Shown in pieces: positions 49,101 through 62,309 of a stretch of 64,000 nucleotides of DNA. Position 1 is the first letter of the stretch, and each line of letters opens with the position of its first letter. Below the pieces are notes generated by a model, which was not told where the DNA came from, did not search any database, and saw only the letters and a list, made by a program, of their open reading frames with translations. The translations under genes and the position numbers were made by a program. The stretch is from Lateolabrax maculatus (Eukaryota; Chordata; Actinopteri; Acropomatiformes; Lateolabracidae). The stretch spans positions 10,811,001-10,875,000 of the forward strand of contig CM062199.1 in the NCBI GenBank assembly GCA_031216445.1. Direction: 5' to 3'.

Positions 49101-52100
49101 CCTATAAAGGTCAGGGGTTGACAGCAGCCAACAAGAAGATGCAGCAATGTGTAAAGACCAAAGTAAATAATGGGGCACCAAAGGATCACTGATTTACATA
49201 TGCCATGTCTTTCAAGTGGAGGATAAAACAGACACCGATTCATATTATGATTATCAATTGTCTGGTATCTACCAAGGTGCGTGGCCTAATCATTTATCTA
49301 CTAGTGTGATGAACCACTGTCTCCTCTGATCTGCAGTGAAGACAGTGCTTGCATTCACAGAGAGAGAACAAGTAGAAAGTGTGTGTCACACTGACAGCTT
49401 CCAGGACAGACAGTGACAGTTACGTCTGTGCATTACAGCTGCAAACTCTCACTTCCTCGGTAGCGATGGCACCTTGACCTTTTTAATGTTGAATGTCTTC
49501 ACAGCAGTGCAGGTGACAGCACAAGTAAGGAGACAAGTTAGGCAAGCAGCACACTATATAGGTCTAATGAAGGAATTAATGAATGCTTTATTAAAGTGAG
49601 CTACAGTACTGCAGTACTCTCAGCAGTGAAAAGACAGACAGTGAGCAGATGCTGAGAAAAAGTAATGCTATTAACCCTTTTGACATTATTGATGAACTTA
49701 TGTACATTAATAATGGATAAATGCAGTTAACCTACACAGTAACAAATGCTTTAATACTGCTGCTTTGTTAGTGTGGCAGTGCAGTTTGAAAGCTGTGTAA
49801 AAAGAGACTCAATAGATGTATGGAAAAGCTGGAGTTGAGGGATGGATAAATTATCCAGAAAGTACTCAGAGAGCACATACCTCAACTAAGGCTGCAATCG
49901 TTGCAGTGCCAAATATAGGCTAAATAGTATCATATTTCTGTATTCAGAAGTAGTGATGAAAATGTTTTTTTTCTAAGAAAAAAAAGTAGCCCGCGAAAGA
50001 GTAGCCTCCAAGACTCTCAAACCGAAAGTTATAAGCAAAACAAGCAACCATATTATTATCAATCCACTTATTTGATTCATAGCCTAACGTCTTATCAAAT
50101 TTCATTGATACCTGTAATTTCGTTTTGGCGAAACCCTGCTAACTAACTGACAAACAAACAGAAAGCATACAATGCTTACAGAAGTAAGGGGTGAATAAAA
50201 AAATACTCAATAAATGATCAGATTAATGAAATATGGTTATAAAGAGATTGAGGACATTAACAAATACAGGAGATGGAATTGTTTGTATCACGTCTGGCAT
50301 GGGTGCTTGCTGGTGGCTCACTGAGTGAGAACTGGGTGGAACCAAAGAGGGTGAAACTCATTTCTTATCTCACTTTCTGTATTTTTTTTCCTACTGTCTT
50401 ACTTAGCTCAAATTGGCAATTGCTGTTCTCATTTAAGCGTTGTGTCAATGGCCAATTGATTCATAACCTTTAGACTTGACTCAGGTCTAGTTTGTGAGCC
50501 ACTAGATTTCAGTCCTTAACCCTCACATAGTGCAATAGAATCTGTACTGGCATCTCAGTGCAAACATTTAAAACTACAGCTGACTTCAACTTCACGATCA
50601 CAAACTGATTGTCATGTAGTTTATCCCCAGAATTAAAGTGTCTCCCATTCAAACAGTACATTAACACATGCCATGAGTTTGTCTCATGTCATCTTGTGCC
50701 TTCCCTCTGGTGTTGTCCCAGCCACCACCCGGTACACTCTGTCTATTTAAGTGGGATATATCCACAGATGAGCACCAGAATGAATGTGTTAATATTAATG
50801 AGAGATGGACAGGGTGTAGTATGACAGGGTAGAGGCGGGAGGAGGTGGTAAGAGGGGGTGAGGAAGCTCTGCAGAGGTTGTTAATCAGTTAGTGTCAGTG
50901 GGAGATATGGGGGTTGGGAATCAGGTAATGTGTGCGTGTGAGGGATAGCATTATGTGAGTGTGGATGAGTAAGAAAGGCAGATGCAAAAAGACATGACAT
51001 ACAGGTGCTCGGTCTCTTTGTGTGATTGCGGTGTGTTGTCACGCTGTGCTGCATCATTATGGTATAGCATGTAACAGCACTTTCTCCTGACTTGCCTTTG
51101 GACCTGGACCTGTAAATATCTTTTTGTCATTTGTGGCTCCTTATTTTACTTTGTATCAGTATTTTTCTTGTTTACCTACTCCCTGAACGTCCCTTCCACT
51201 TTTTCTACTTTTTCTCTATCTGTCTTTAATCGCCTGGCCACCAGCATCAATTTGTCCATCCTTTTTATTCCTGTTTTTTTCCTCTATGCCTTCTTTCTCA
51301 CATACTCTGCTACACCCTTTTTTTCTTTCATCCCTCCTTCTGTCTCTTTCTTCCTTCATGTATGCTTCTTGTCCACCCTAGTTCCCACTGGCCCCATGTT
51401 TCCTCTGTTACGTCCTTCATCTTTCTCCTCTTCTCCTGATTTAATCCTACATCCACCTTGTCAAAAAAGAGAGAAAAAGAAGACAACATGCCGTAGTTAT
51501 TAATAAACCAGAATTCATTCATTTTTTCCCCCTTCACTCCCTCTAAGTCTATGCTATCATCCTTTCCACCTACTTTTCATCCTACACCCATTTCATTCAG
51601 GAGAGATTTGATAAAAAAAAACAACTGGATCACAGATCTTATGGATATGAGATGCAGCCTTTAATAATACTGATGCTAAAGAGATTATCTACAGAAAGCA
51701 GTGTCTAGCTATCTCTGTTATCTAACACTATCCCACTTAGCATGCTGATACCACGCAAAAGAATTTGATCAAAATAGGAACTGACATCCATAAGAAACCT
51801 GATGTTGGAACAAACAGAGGGTATTTGCATACATACTGTAGGTCATCATGGAGAATGTGGGCAGAGGCAGAAGAGAAAAGATGACAAGGAAAGGAGACAG
51901 AGCAATAGAAGTAGATATTATTAAGAAAATAAGCCTTTAATTCTATTTTGAGATGGTAAAAGTTGTGTATGTGGTGTTCACTAACCTCTGCTTTCACCAA
52001 GTCTTTCTTCTTTGACTGAAAATTGAGAATTTATGATAATTCATTTTATTAAATAATAATTTCATACAGCACTCTTACTACTAGTGCAGCTCCATTCACT

Positions 52101-52900
52101 TTTGTTTTTCCACGATTACATAAAAGAAACAGTCCACAAATCTTATAAAAGTTCAAGTGTATGAAAGATTCAACCAAAATCAAAGTGTTTTGAAAGTAAC
52201 CAAAATCAGATGAAAAAGATTAAAGCATAGGTTCTGCTGTCTTTATTATATCCCTTCTGATGTAAAATGTCACACTGTACTAAGTCGGAACAAAAAATAA
52301 CATAGAATAGAGAAGAGAAGAAAGAATCTGTCCATGATACATTACATTATTAATAAGAGCATCATTATAGCTCCTTAACAATGCAATGTCCATAAAATGG
52401 CCTGAGTCATTACTGTCTGAGTGCTGACTCCAATGAAAAGGACATAGTACGTTGTTAATCACTTTACACAGCTCACACCATCACAGAAATTCTCTTACTG
52501 CCTCAGGCAGCTTGTGTAACTATATGTCCACCCTGTAACAAAATTAATATTTCATAGGTATGTTATTATGGTATTTCTAACAGTGAACACTGAGATTATA
52601 AACCTTATTTAAACCAGTACTGTATGTACCACCTTGTATCTGGTACTAACACCAATAGTTACACAGTATAAGATACAGTTAGGTGAGATGGAGAACATCT
52701 CATTTATAGTATTGTAGAAAGTTGCTTTACATAAAGTCCTGAAGCCATAACTGGCAATGTCAGTGAAAGACGAGCACTTGCTCTGCATGAGCCATTATGG
52801 CAAAAAGAAAGAGGAAATATGAAAGGAAAAAGACAGAAAGTGGCGCCTTAATCACTCACTCGTTCCTCTCTCTCACTCCCCCTCTCTCTTTCTCTCTCTG
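43140..52900. other. gene desert, one strong enhancer-like patch
   Basis: No gene is seen. It holds a GT-rich segment at 46609-46652 and a conspicuous balanced patch at 46930-47170. The rest is AT-rich with short open frames that show no family resemblance. Confidence 0.5.
46930..47170. promoter_or_regulatory. candidate conserved non-coding element
   Basis: About 240 bases with balanced base use, no simple repeats and several factor-type words (GATAAAG, TTGCCCTGGAAATTGTCG, AATTTATTTATAG). It stands out from the AT-rich, repeat-broken neighbourhood. No coding signal is convincing. The call is a judgement on texture; conservation was not tested. Confidence 0.3.
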
Positions 52901-52914
52901 TATGCCTTCAGAGA

Positions 52915-53125
52915 TGCTTTAGTCACTATAATCCGCTGAGCGTTGCTTTAATCACATCTTCGTGGGTCTCCACTTTTTAATTAAGGCCCGTGTTTCAGCT
53001 CATTTCACTGCGCATATTTAGCGAGCCGGTGGGACGCCGAGGCATTCATCAGAAGGATAGTCTGACAGAACAGCATCAGGCTTCTCCTCAGCACGGATTT
53101 TAAAGACACTGATTGGGTTTTGAAC
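52915..53125. promoter_or_regulatory. candidate conserved non-coding element
   Basis: A balanced, CpG-containing patch with TTTTTAATTAAGG (homeodomain-type), ATTTAGCGAGCCGG and GGCATTCATC. It differs sharply from the flanking pyrimidine repeat (52855-52900) and AT-rich sequence. The call is based on texture only. Confidence 0.3.
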
Positions 53126-53437
53126 CAAGGGAAGATGACGGCAAACATGCGCGATTACAGACACAAAAGATCATTGCATATCCTCTTATTTGAAATATAT
53201 TTCCACAGGATACATATCATTGTCTTACCCACATACACAATTATTTGACTGCAGGAGTAAAGGGCACCTCTGACTCCTGGCTTTTTTAAAGAAGCCAATT
53301 AAAAAAAAAATTCAAATATCATTCTCTACATACCTTGAAGGGGCGGTAAGTGATATCGACATTCTGGCTAACTTCCTGTCCGTTCTTGCAGACTTACACC
53401 CCATCTCCCCTTCCCAGGTCCCCACAATTCCCCTCCG

Positions 53438-53785
53438 TCAACACATGAATGCGCAGCGGTATTTCCGACAGCATCTCACAGCATCAGGCACAGCAGCAAT
53501 GGAGAGCGGTGGGTCATCTACCTTTAACCAGTATGTACAATAAAACCAAACACTGGCAATAAATGCAGCTTGGTACCCATCTACTGAAGTCACAGACTTA
53601 CAATATATTACACCCGTTTGGTAGTATGAATATGTTGTTACTAGCCTACTGGCTAGATTGATAGCTTGCCATCTAATGGCAGCTTTGGCAGGTGGATAGA
53701 GCCAATTAAGAATTACCAAGAGAAGGAGAAGAAGCAGTCCACCCTTCCATCGGCGCACAACTGCAAACCAACGTACAGGGTCCAT
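53438..53785 (-). CDS. unrecognised 115-codon frame with hydrophobic N-terminal segment
   Basis: An ATG-started frame whose N-terminus has a basic stretch (RRWKGG) and then a leucine-rich hydrophobic segment (LLLLLLLVILNWLY, about residues 17-30), like a signal anchor. It ends in a Cys/Arg-rich tail. No family is recognised. About 100 bases past the stop, near 53333, the minus strand has a donor-like AAG followed by GTATGT. The context has no other gene signs, so this may well be chance. Confidence 0.12.
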   Translation of the reverse strand: MDPVRWFAVVRRWKGGLLLLLLLVILNWLYPPAKAAIRWQAINLASRLVTTYSYYQTGVIYCKSVTSVDGYQAAFIASVWFYCTYWLKVDDPPLSIAAVPDAVRCCRKYRCAFMC

Positions 53786-54451
53786 GTACAGTCGGGGTGG
53801 AGGTCACTTTGACATTTAAAGCAGTAGGCCTATCAGACGGGGAAATAGAGAGAAGTAAAATATGGAACTTAGATGTTGATCTATTTTCGATATTGAAAAA
53901 ACTGTCCGTCAGCCAGGGGAGGCTAGAATTTAAAGTTGTCCTAGATATATCTTCCACAGGAATATAGCATCATCTCATGGCCTATAGGCTAGTCAATTGT
54001 TCTCCAATAATTATCAACCATATTATAGATGGTGTAGCTATACTCAAAACATGAACATGAATTAATGTAAAAACAAGGCTCCATCCACAAGTCCTGAGGG
54101 TGGACATTTGGATTCAGTCTTTCTGTTTACTGCACTGTAAACACTCTATTTCAGTGATGACTGTTGGAAGGTAGAGCTATTCAACACTAGTTTTAACAAA
54201 AAAGATTATGTTCACAGTACCTTTAATTGCTTTTTTGTTGCTGATTTTAAATTGTTTGAGTGTGTTCTAAAATAAATGTAATTACTTAAATGACTGCCTG
54301 CCTCTGTGTAGCTTGCATATCTGAATTTCAAACAAAGCAGTGGTATCAAATGCTGTACAAGCAAAGAGCAGATCTGCAAGCATATGCATTTGCACAAACA
54401 TGATCGAAGACTTATTTTCTTTTCTTAACTTATACCCAGAACCATATTGCT

Positions 54452-54487
54452 GTGAGTATAGGGGATCTCGTATTCCCCTATACTCAC
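54452..54487. repeat. perfect 14-bp inverted repeat, 8-base loop
   Basis: GTGAGTATAGGGGA (54452-54465) and its exact reverse complement (54474-54487) flank TCTCGTAT. It is a small hairpin in ordinary intergenic sequence. Confidence 0.85.
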
Positions 54488-54689
54488 ACTTCCCTTTTAG
54501 TCTCTTTATCTCCCTCTGTCTCACACACACACATACACACACGCACACATCTCCACCCATTGCTCCATCAGTGATCATCACACAGTCTTCCATTAACTTC
54601 GCAGCAAGCGGTTTTCCATCTCCCTCAGATTGCTCTTGTTTGTCATCCTAAGCTCTGCCTTCAATCATGTTTGCCCATGCCTTTACAGC

Positions 54690-54930
54690 ACATTGCCCAT
54701 TTAATTGGATTGAGAACCCCGTTTTGAATATGTAAGCGCAGGAGCTGCATAATAATCAGAAATATTCAAATGAAGGACAGTGCTGTTAATTGACATTTCT
54801 GGATGTGTTGGGAAGGACAGTGAGTCATTTTTTTTATGTACATTTAACATGAATGTCGGCTTTGTAAGAGATTTGTTACAGAGTGAAATCTGTGTAATCA
54901 GAATTTTCTCTTCTTCTTAAATGGAATCAA
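54690..54930. promoter_or_regulatory. candidate conserved non-coding element
   Basis: Non-repetitive sequence rich in homeodomain-type words (TTTAATTGG, GTTAATTGAC, TAATAATC) with GGAGCTGCATAATAATCAG. It resembles developmental enhancers in texture. Conservation was not tested. Confidence 0.3.
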
Positions 54931-55797
54931 CCAAAGAACTTGTGTAGTCATATCTGCTATCACTGTTTCATCAAATTATAAAGATTATTAAACGGCAGAA
55001 TGAAAATCTCCCTTTATACAGTTTTAAAGGGGCAACATTTTGTGAGTGTGCAGATGATTTGGACACACTTTGATGACAGGCCCTTACCTTATACTGAACC
55101 AACATGTGTTCACATCCACATCTGCAAAACTTTCAAATACAACATGAGAAGGGGAAATAGATAAAGGAACAAAAAACAATAAAAAGTAAAACAGCAACAG
55201 AAAAAAAGGAACAATGATGCAGAATACAATATTTACACTTATGGAATCATACTGTGTACATAACTGTTACTAACAAAGTGTCCATGCTGACTATGTGGCT
55301 GACAAATATGGGAAGTGTGTGGTTACTTGCAGATAGAGATTAACAGTCGTGGCTAACAGATGTCACTTCCAGCAAGGACTGAAAACCTACACTGGAATTA
55401 CTAAACTTAAAGAAAAACACCCATTCACCTCCGCGCAACAGTATGCTAAAAATGAAGCATCGATCTGACTAAAACACTTTACACCAGCCCTTCCCATTTT
55501 GCCCAGTCTGGGTCTAAATTGCTTTGTTAATGGCTGGATGATGACTATTGACTGTTTTAGTGAAGGCTGAATATCGACGTCCCATACATCAGCGACATGT
55601 TGGTGTAGGTGGGTTTAAGGTCAGGTCCATGGAGTCAGAGTTCACACCGTAGTGGCATGAGACCACGCTTTGCTGAATAATGAAAGAGAACCGTCACTGT
55701 ATTCGCTGAAGTAGAACTAAACTGTTCCCACAAATGACCAAAGGGTAATGGACTGTAGGAGGGAAAACAGCCCCATTATTTGGTGAGTGAGTAGATT

Positions 55798-55831
55798 GGA
55801 TGGATGGATGGATGGATGGATAGATAGATAG
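55798..55831. repeat. (ATGG)n/(ATAG)n tetranucleotide repeat
   Basis: About five ATGG units followed by three ATAG units. Confidence 0.9.
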
Positions 55832-56407
55832 CTTTTTTATTAATAGAAAAAAATGGATGCAATCTTTTTTCCCACATTCTTTTAATGTTGCAATCCACTG
55901 ATTAACAGCAACAAAGGTAGTACACGTGCCTCCACCCCACCCAGAGTGAGGATCACATACAGCTGATGCTTGAGAAGTGGAAGGAGCTGCAATGCTTGGA
56001 TCCTTCCCATGTGTTTTTGAGATCAAACACCTTTTAATGGTGATTAGAGCTTCAGGTTGTAACGAGACCACATGCGTAGATCTTGAGGGAGATATTTTGG
56101 TCTGTAAGAAAACCTGCTGCCTGTTGCTATAATTAAAGAATATTAAATGTACCTTCTGGTTTCTTGTTTTATTCACCAAGTTGTCTTCCTGCATTAGGAG
56201 AACCTTAAAATGTATTGATAGAGAAGGAAAACAGTGAGGAAGAGTGAGGAAACCAGAGAAACTGATAAATGGGGAAACTGCAGTGAGAAGCAGAGATGGC
56301 AAAAGCTCAAATGGAGAGAGAATACAGACAGCATAAAGCAGTGACTTATAACAAAGTGACAGAGTTCAAAGCAAGGCCGAGTCCTCTTGTCTCCTCATTG
56401 CATTTGC

Positions 56408-56411
<4 letters not shown>

Positions 56412-56463
<52 letters not shown>

Positions 56464-56488
56464 GACACACACACACACACACACACAG
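56412..56488. repeat. (CA)n microsatellite, about 77 bp
   Basis: A CA run with small interruptions (ATATAC, CAGACA). Confidence 0.95.
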
Positions 56489-57029
56489 AATGGCTGACAG
56501 TGAAAAGGGTGATTCTGTTTCTTTGAGCTGACATAAAGATCAGTGTTCCATGGCCCAGGGGGGCTACTGAGCGCGCTCACTGTCGACTCTGACACTTCCT
56601 GACACTGCTGCCTCGGGGACAAGAAGACCCTATCTCTCATGCGTGTGCACCTGTGTGTGAGTGTGCACATTTGCAAACTCAAGCTTAAGTATGTGTGTGT
56701 CCATCCGAGTGTATGACACTGCCCTTCTGCCTCATCGGCAAATGCCAGCAAGGACCAATGTGTCAGTACTATGTGCAAATGCCAGTCATGATAAGGGAGA
56801 CAGGCAATTACCATTACAGGGCTTTGGAGTTAGACAACTTGTGGCTTTTGAAAAAAATTACTTTAAAAACACATTTAAAGAAACATTTAGGTTTTCATTC
56901 ATTCCAGATCTTTCATCAGTCTTCTTCAGAAAAAAATGACTTAAACAAAGTTAACACTGATTGGAGTATTGATTGAAACAGACAACACCTGTTAGGTGGA
57001 GAAGTAGAATTTAGGCCTCCATAATTGCA

Positions 57030-57110
57030 AGCGTTCATCCTACTGAGTGCCCTTGAGCAGGACACTGGATCTATACCAGTTTCAGGTCACTCTTCTTTAG
57101 GTAAGCTCAA
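57030..57110. mobile_element. short SINE-like remnant
   Basis: GCGTTCATCCTACTGAGTGC followed by CCTTGAGCAGGACACTGGAT resembles the common 'CCCTTGAGCAAGGCAC' segment of dispersed fish SINE-type repeats. Only this segment is recognisable; the head and tail are not. Confidence 0.35.
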
Positions 57111-58773
57111 ATGAATGCCCTGAATAAAGGGTTCGTCTACATTGTTATAATTCTTCTAAAGTTGCAGCTAGAAAAGTTAAAACTGATCTGACTAGACTAG
57201 CACAACAAAGTTCAGCTGCTGCCCTAAGGGAAAACAGGAAATCAGGTTTGTTGGGGCTTTGATTATAAATGTAAACATGTATAACTATACTTAGGTTTAC
57301 AAGCTCAAAAAGCATTTTATTGACTCCAATCTACTTCCAATCTGAAGCCAGTTTTGTAAGAGATTTGCTTTCATTTTCAAATATTTAAGATCAAATTTCC
57401 CCACAGGGAAATGTGACTGGACCTTTGATTTTAACTTACCACGGGGACATCCAATTCAAATCTGTTGTCAGTGGAAGTTTTCTGACAATATTTATCTCAA
57501 TATAAAAAGCCAAACACTCAGTCGAAAGTCACAGCTTTTTGTCCGGAAATTTGTTTATGCTTATGGTCTCAGCATATTATGAAACATATAAGACTGTCAT
57601 ACAGCACCAGTTCTTTACTGTGCACCAAAACTAAAGGAATCGTACAGAAAATCCCTTATATGTAAAAAATACTTCTACAATGGTCATAAATGCTACTTAT
57701 TTGCAAAGTTGAAACTTGATGTTTACCTTTGAAAAGCACTGTTTGCATTGTTTATTCATGAACACACGCATTGCTTCTAGGCTTGTAAAAAGAACATACA
57801 GTAAATAGTTCTATTTGAAATGTATCAGGTCAAATTACGTAACACATGAGCTGCTTTTAGGGTGGTTATGGTATGTAAGATTTGTCTATTAATGGTTTCT
57901 TCTCACCATAAACAAAAGAAAACATGCATAGCCTTCGGCGCAATTCAAAAGAGGTATAACATTCCTTTGAATGCACAGTTCATACAGAACGTATATGAAC
58001 ATCTTTAAGGCTTGCTGCACATTACTGCAGCATTTTACTCAATATATAAATGTGTGCTCATGTTGGTGTATCTGTGCCTTTGTACATCTGCATCTACCTA
58101 CATGTGTAGAATTGTATCCATGCCTAAATATTTATCTCTGTGTATATGCATACCCATAAAATGTGGATACACATATCAAATGGTATTGGGGTCACCAGTG
58201 TAATGAGCTTTGTCGTCCCAACATGGTCACTGGGTATCCTAATGGTATAGGGCTGAACAGGCGGACACACACACACATACACAGATCCCCTGGAACAGCG
58301 TACATATAGGCGACATGTTGGCACTGATGAGGGCAGACAGCTTGCCCCTTACACATAGACAGGCCCAGACAGCATGGCGTGGTGCCAGCAGCGGCTACGG
58401 GGTTTGTTTGTTTATGTGTGTGTGTGTGTGTCAGCTCTGCCCGCCTAAAGTGTCCTGCTGGGAGTTAGGCTCCATATTATAAACAAACAGGCAAAAGCAA
58501 ATAAGAGATGGGGTAATAAGGAAAGAGAGAAGGATGGAGACAGAAAAAGAAAAACAAAGAAGGAGAAATAAATATCCATTTCTGGTTTCTACCTCTCAAT
58601 CCATCTATCCATTTATTTTTCCCCTTTACACAGTTTGTCTCATCAAAAACATGAATGAGAGGAAAAAACAAAGAATAGATGAGAGATAATGAAAGATGAA
58701 CCTTTTGCTGTGACTTGATGTCAAGTCAAGCAGCTTCTCTCAGCCATATGCTTTATGGTTGAGGAAAGGTCCC

Positions 58774-58774
<1 letters not shown>

Positions 58775-58854
<80 letters not shown>
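58775..58854. repeat. (TG)n microsatellite, 80 bp
   Basis: A TG run with one GG interruption near 58819. Confidence 0.95.
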
Positions 58855-58855
<1 letters not shown>

Positions 58856-59158
58856 CAGTCTCCCAAATCCAACACCTCTGTAGGTGTAAATGAGACAGCA
58901 GGCAGAGGCCTACTTCTAACTAAGACAGTATGAAAGAGCAAACGAGGCAGAAGACTGACATTTTGTCTCTTTAAAGCTCTTTTCTCTTACGTACGCACCT
59001 CACACAGAATGACACACACACACACCTACGTGCTGTATGTGAACCTCTCAGACCCCCTGTTGTTCACGGCACCAGCTAGTTATGCTAATGTTTCTCCTCA
59101 CTAAGACTGTCAAGGCGTGGAACAGGATTAGCATAAAGTTGATTTCAAAGCATGTGTA

Positions 59159-59180
59159 CACACACACACACACACACACA

Positions 59181-59212
<32 letters not shown>
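59159..59212. repeat. (CA)n microsatellite, 54 bp
   Basis: A CA run with one CCC interruption. Confidence 0.95.
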
Positions 59213-61722
59213 GGCATCTAGGCTATTTAAAATAATCACTCCTCAGACTGAGTATGAGTAATCAGCGTAAGGTGTCAGGCTTGAAAGAAAAGAACATATA
59301 TGATGTGTATGTAAAAGAAATGTCTGCAATCATGACATTATGTGCCTAACTTAATCTGCATAACAAGGAACTTAAAGTAATTTGCAATTTTCCTGAAACG
59401 GGGGTCTGGGGCCAGAAGTGGTAATATTGGATTAGAGCAAAAAGTTACAAACGCTCTGAAGAATGTTTACGTAACACTTGAAGTTCACAAAGTAAATCAG
59501 AAAATCAATAGCAGGCAACCACATTTCAGAAAAATCTTATTTTCCAAACAAATCATCTCGCCATAGAGAAGCACAACCCATGAAGCTTTACTTTTTATGC
59601 AGCATATGATTGTTAAACAGTGTTACACTATAGAGTGGACATTATACAATATCCAACACATCACTGTGTTCCAAAAATATATAAGTAATTAATAAAACCA
59701 CAACACAGTTTGTTAAAATGTCAGCCTGTCAGTAAGGATTCCCTTCTTCATGATACTAGTATCCTCTCCATGTTGTCAACTCTAACACTGTTTGTGCAGT
59801 ACACTATGGAAGGCCAATCTGTCTGCACTGCATTGTGCAGTGTTGCATTAGAGTTTCATTTCCCCATAAAGAACAGTTATGCGTTGAGGAATTTTAATCT
59901 TATTAAAAATCTACATAGTGCCACACTTGAAATCTCACTTAAACCTCAAGACTGCTGAATTGCACATCATGTTAAAAGCTGGAAGAAATGACATTACAGC
60001 TTCTCCTTTACCTAAATCACAAGTCATTTAATTATATTATTTCTCATACATGTGTGCATATTCACAAAACACCCAGACTCGCATCAACAGAAGTGTGAAC
60101 ACATGCACATGGTCACACGCACAGACAAAGTGGCCACACTGCGAGGCTCCAGCACACCGTCATGGGTTTCATCAGATGTTGCACTTATTTTTTTCGCTCC
60201 CTCTGTTTTCACTTTCTCAGCATCCACGGGAAACAACAGATGGATAGAGTGGAGGGGAGAGCAGGAGAGGGAGGGAGGGTGAAAAAGGGAGCCAAGGATT
60301 TTTTTTCTTCTTTCTCCTTTTTTTTTTTTCTCTTTCTTTTTTGAATCTAAACTAAACCGAAATGATGTGCTGCCATATGCTGACCTGCAGAGGAATGTGC
60401 CATATGCTCAGAAATTCATCAAGCAATACCAGAGGCAAACATTGAATGAGACTAAATATTAAGTTAATTCAAAGAGCACTGCCATAGACCTTTGTGCTAT
60501 AGCACTGCTGGTGAACACAGCTGCAGAGCGGTGAAATAGTTTTGGTAAAGTGGGCAGAAGAGAATTAATGGGTGAGATTAAACTCTGAGTATGGCCTTGA
60601 ACATAACTGCCAAGGTGAATATGTTAAATATAAAAAAGAGCATGGCCTTTACATGCCCCAATAAATGAGCTGTATAAATGAAAGTCATGCTTTCAGTGAC
60701 TCCAATAGATGATGTTTAGGAACAGCATTCATATTTTTACAAGATACCCTTCATGGGCATTTTTTTTTCATTGTTTTGCTCTTCACATTTGTGTCACCAT
60801 TGAATGGTATAATTGTCTTGGTTCCTTCACATTCAGGCAGGTGTTATGCAGGGCAATGTTATCAAGTTAGCAAAACTACTTCAATGCACAAGCAGTTGAT
60901 CTAAAAGTTAACAACTGATGACACTGTGTGAAATCCAAGATGAGAGAATTTTGTTTTCATTTGAAATCAAACATGTTTCACTTTAAAAAACAGGCAAGCA
61001 TGTATCTGAAACAGTATAATGCAAAAGAGGGCTAAGGGGCAAAGAGCTGATCTACACTCTCAAAGACTCAGATTTTTGTTCTACAAATTCATTCACTTTA
61101 TTGTAATTAATAGATATATCTAAAATGATAGTAGTCTGGAATTAAGCTAATTTAAGATTTAATGGTTTAATGTGTATTATTGTTATAAAGCAATATGAAA
61201 ACCACAATTTTATATATATTTAGGAAATTCCAGAAATCAAATGGTCATTTGAAATGGTCATTGAAACAAAAAATGATTTTCATATTTGTTTTTTCAATTT
61301 TGCTAATGTTTTTGAGATATCTTTGACTTCTGTCTTTGGCCCGAGCCTAAAGCAAGACACTGCTCTGAGAAAAACATTTTAAATAGACGCTCTTCTATTC
61401 AATGATATGTGCCTCCTTCAAACAAAAATAAATTTCAAAGCTGTTTCCCCATTTGTGGAAATGCAAAAATAGTGTGAGATGCATATACTTTGAAAAAATG
61501 TGAATTTCATCAGGAGGTTTTTCCAGATCAACTGTAGTGAGTAGGGGGATGCCCCAAAGGCCTCGCCTTGATCGAGGATGGAGGTATATGCACAGAGCTG
61601 GCATTTTGGTCCTCTCTCTCTCTGGCTCACACACACACACACACACAGTCAGTTCATATGGGGGTTCTTCCCACAGATGTGATGGGGATCATTTGTGTGC
61701 ATGTGGTGAAGCCCCCATGCCC

Positions 61723-61724
<2 letters not shown>

Positions 61725-61761
<37 letters not shown>

Positions 61762-61787
61762 CACACAACACACAAACACACACACAT
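61725..61787. repeat. (CA)n microsatellite, interrupted
   Basis: A CA run with AA interruptions at its right end. A shorter CA run lies at about 61627-61647. Confidence 0.95.
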
Positions 61788-62309
61788 ATAAACACACTGC
61801 CTTGGCCCTGCCTGTCTGCCACGGGTGTCAGTACATCTAAAAGGTCTCAACATAAATGGGATTAATGCAGTCTCTCTCCCATCGGCAATCATTAAGCATT
61901 CTGTTTAAAGCACAAACACGCTCAAAATAAACGCACTTCCACTCTCCCCTGCTGCAGTAAATTATTCAAAGTAGAAAAAAAAATTAAAGGAAAGAGAAAA
62001 AGAGAGAGAAACTAAGATGTCGGGGGGGTGGGTATGAGTGACTTGTGGGGGGGTGCAGGGGGGGATAGGAGAGACCGATAAATAAGAATGCAAGGAGAAG
62101 AGGGAGAACATGAAAGAATTGTTTTAAAGCTACGAATCCTAAAATGCAAGCGGCTTTGTCACTCAGGAGTGATGCCCGCTTTCTCTCTCACGCCATTTCT
62201 GTTTTTCTTCCATTCTTATTTCTCCTTTCTTTCTCCCTTCATCTCTTTCATTCTCTCCTGACACATTCCTACCTCTTTCTCCAACTTTCTCCTCCCACCT
62301 CCCTCCCAG

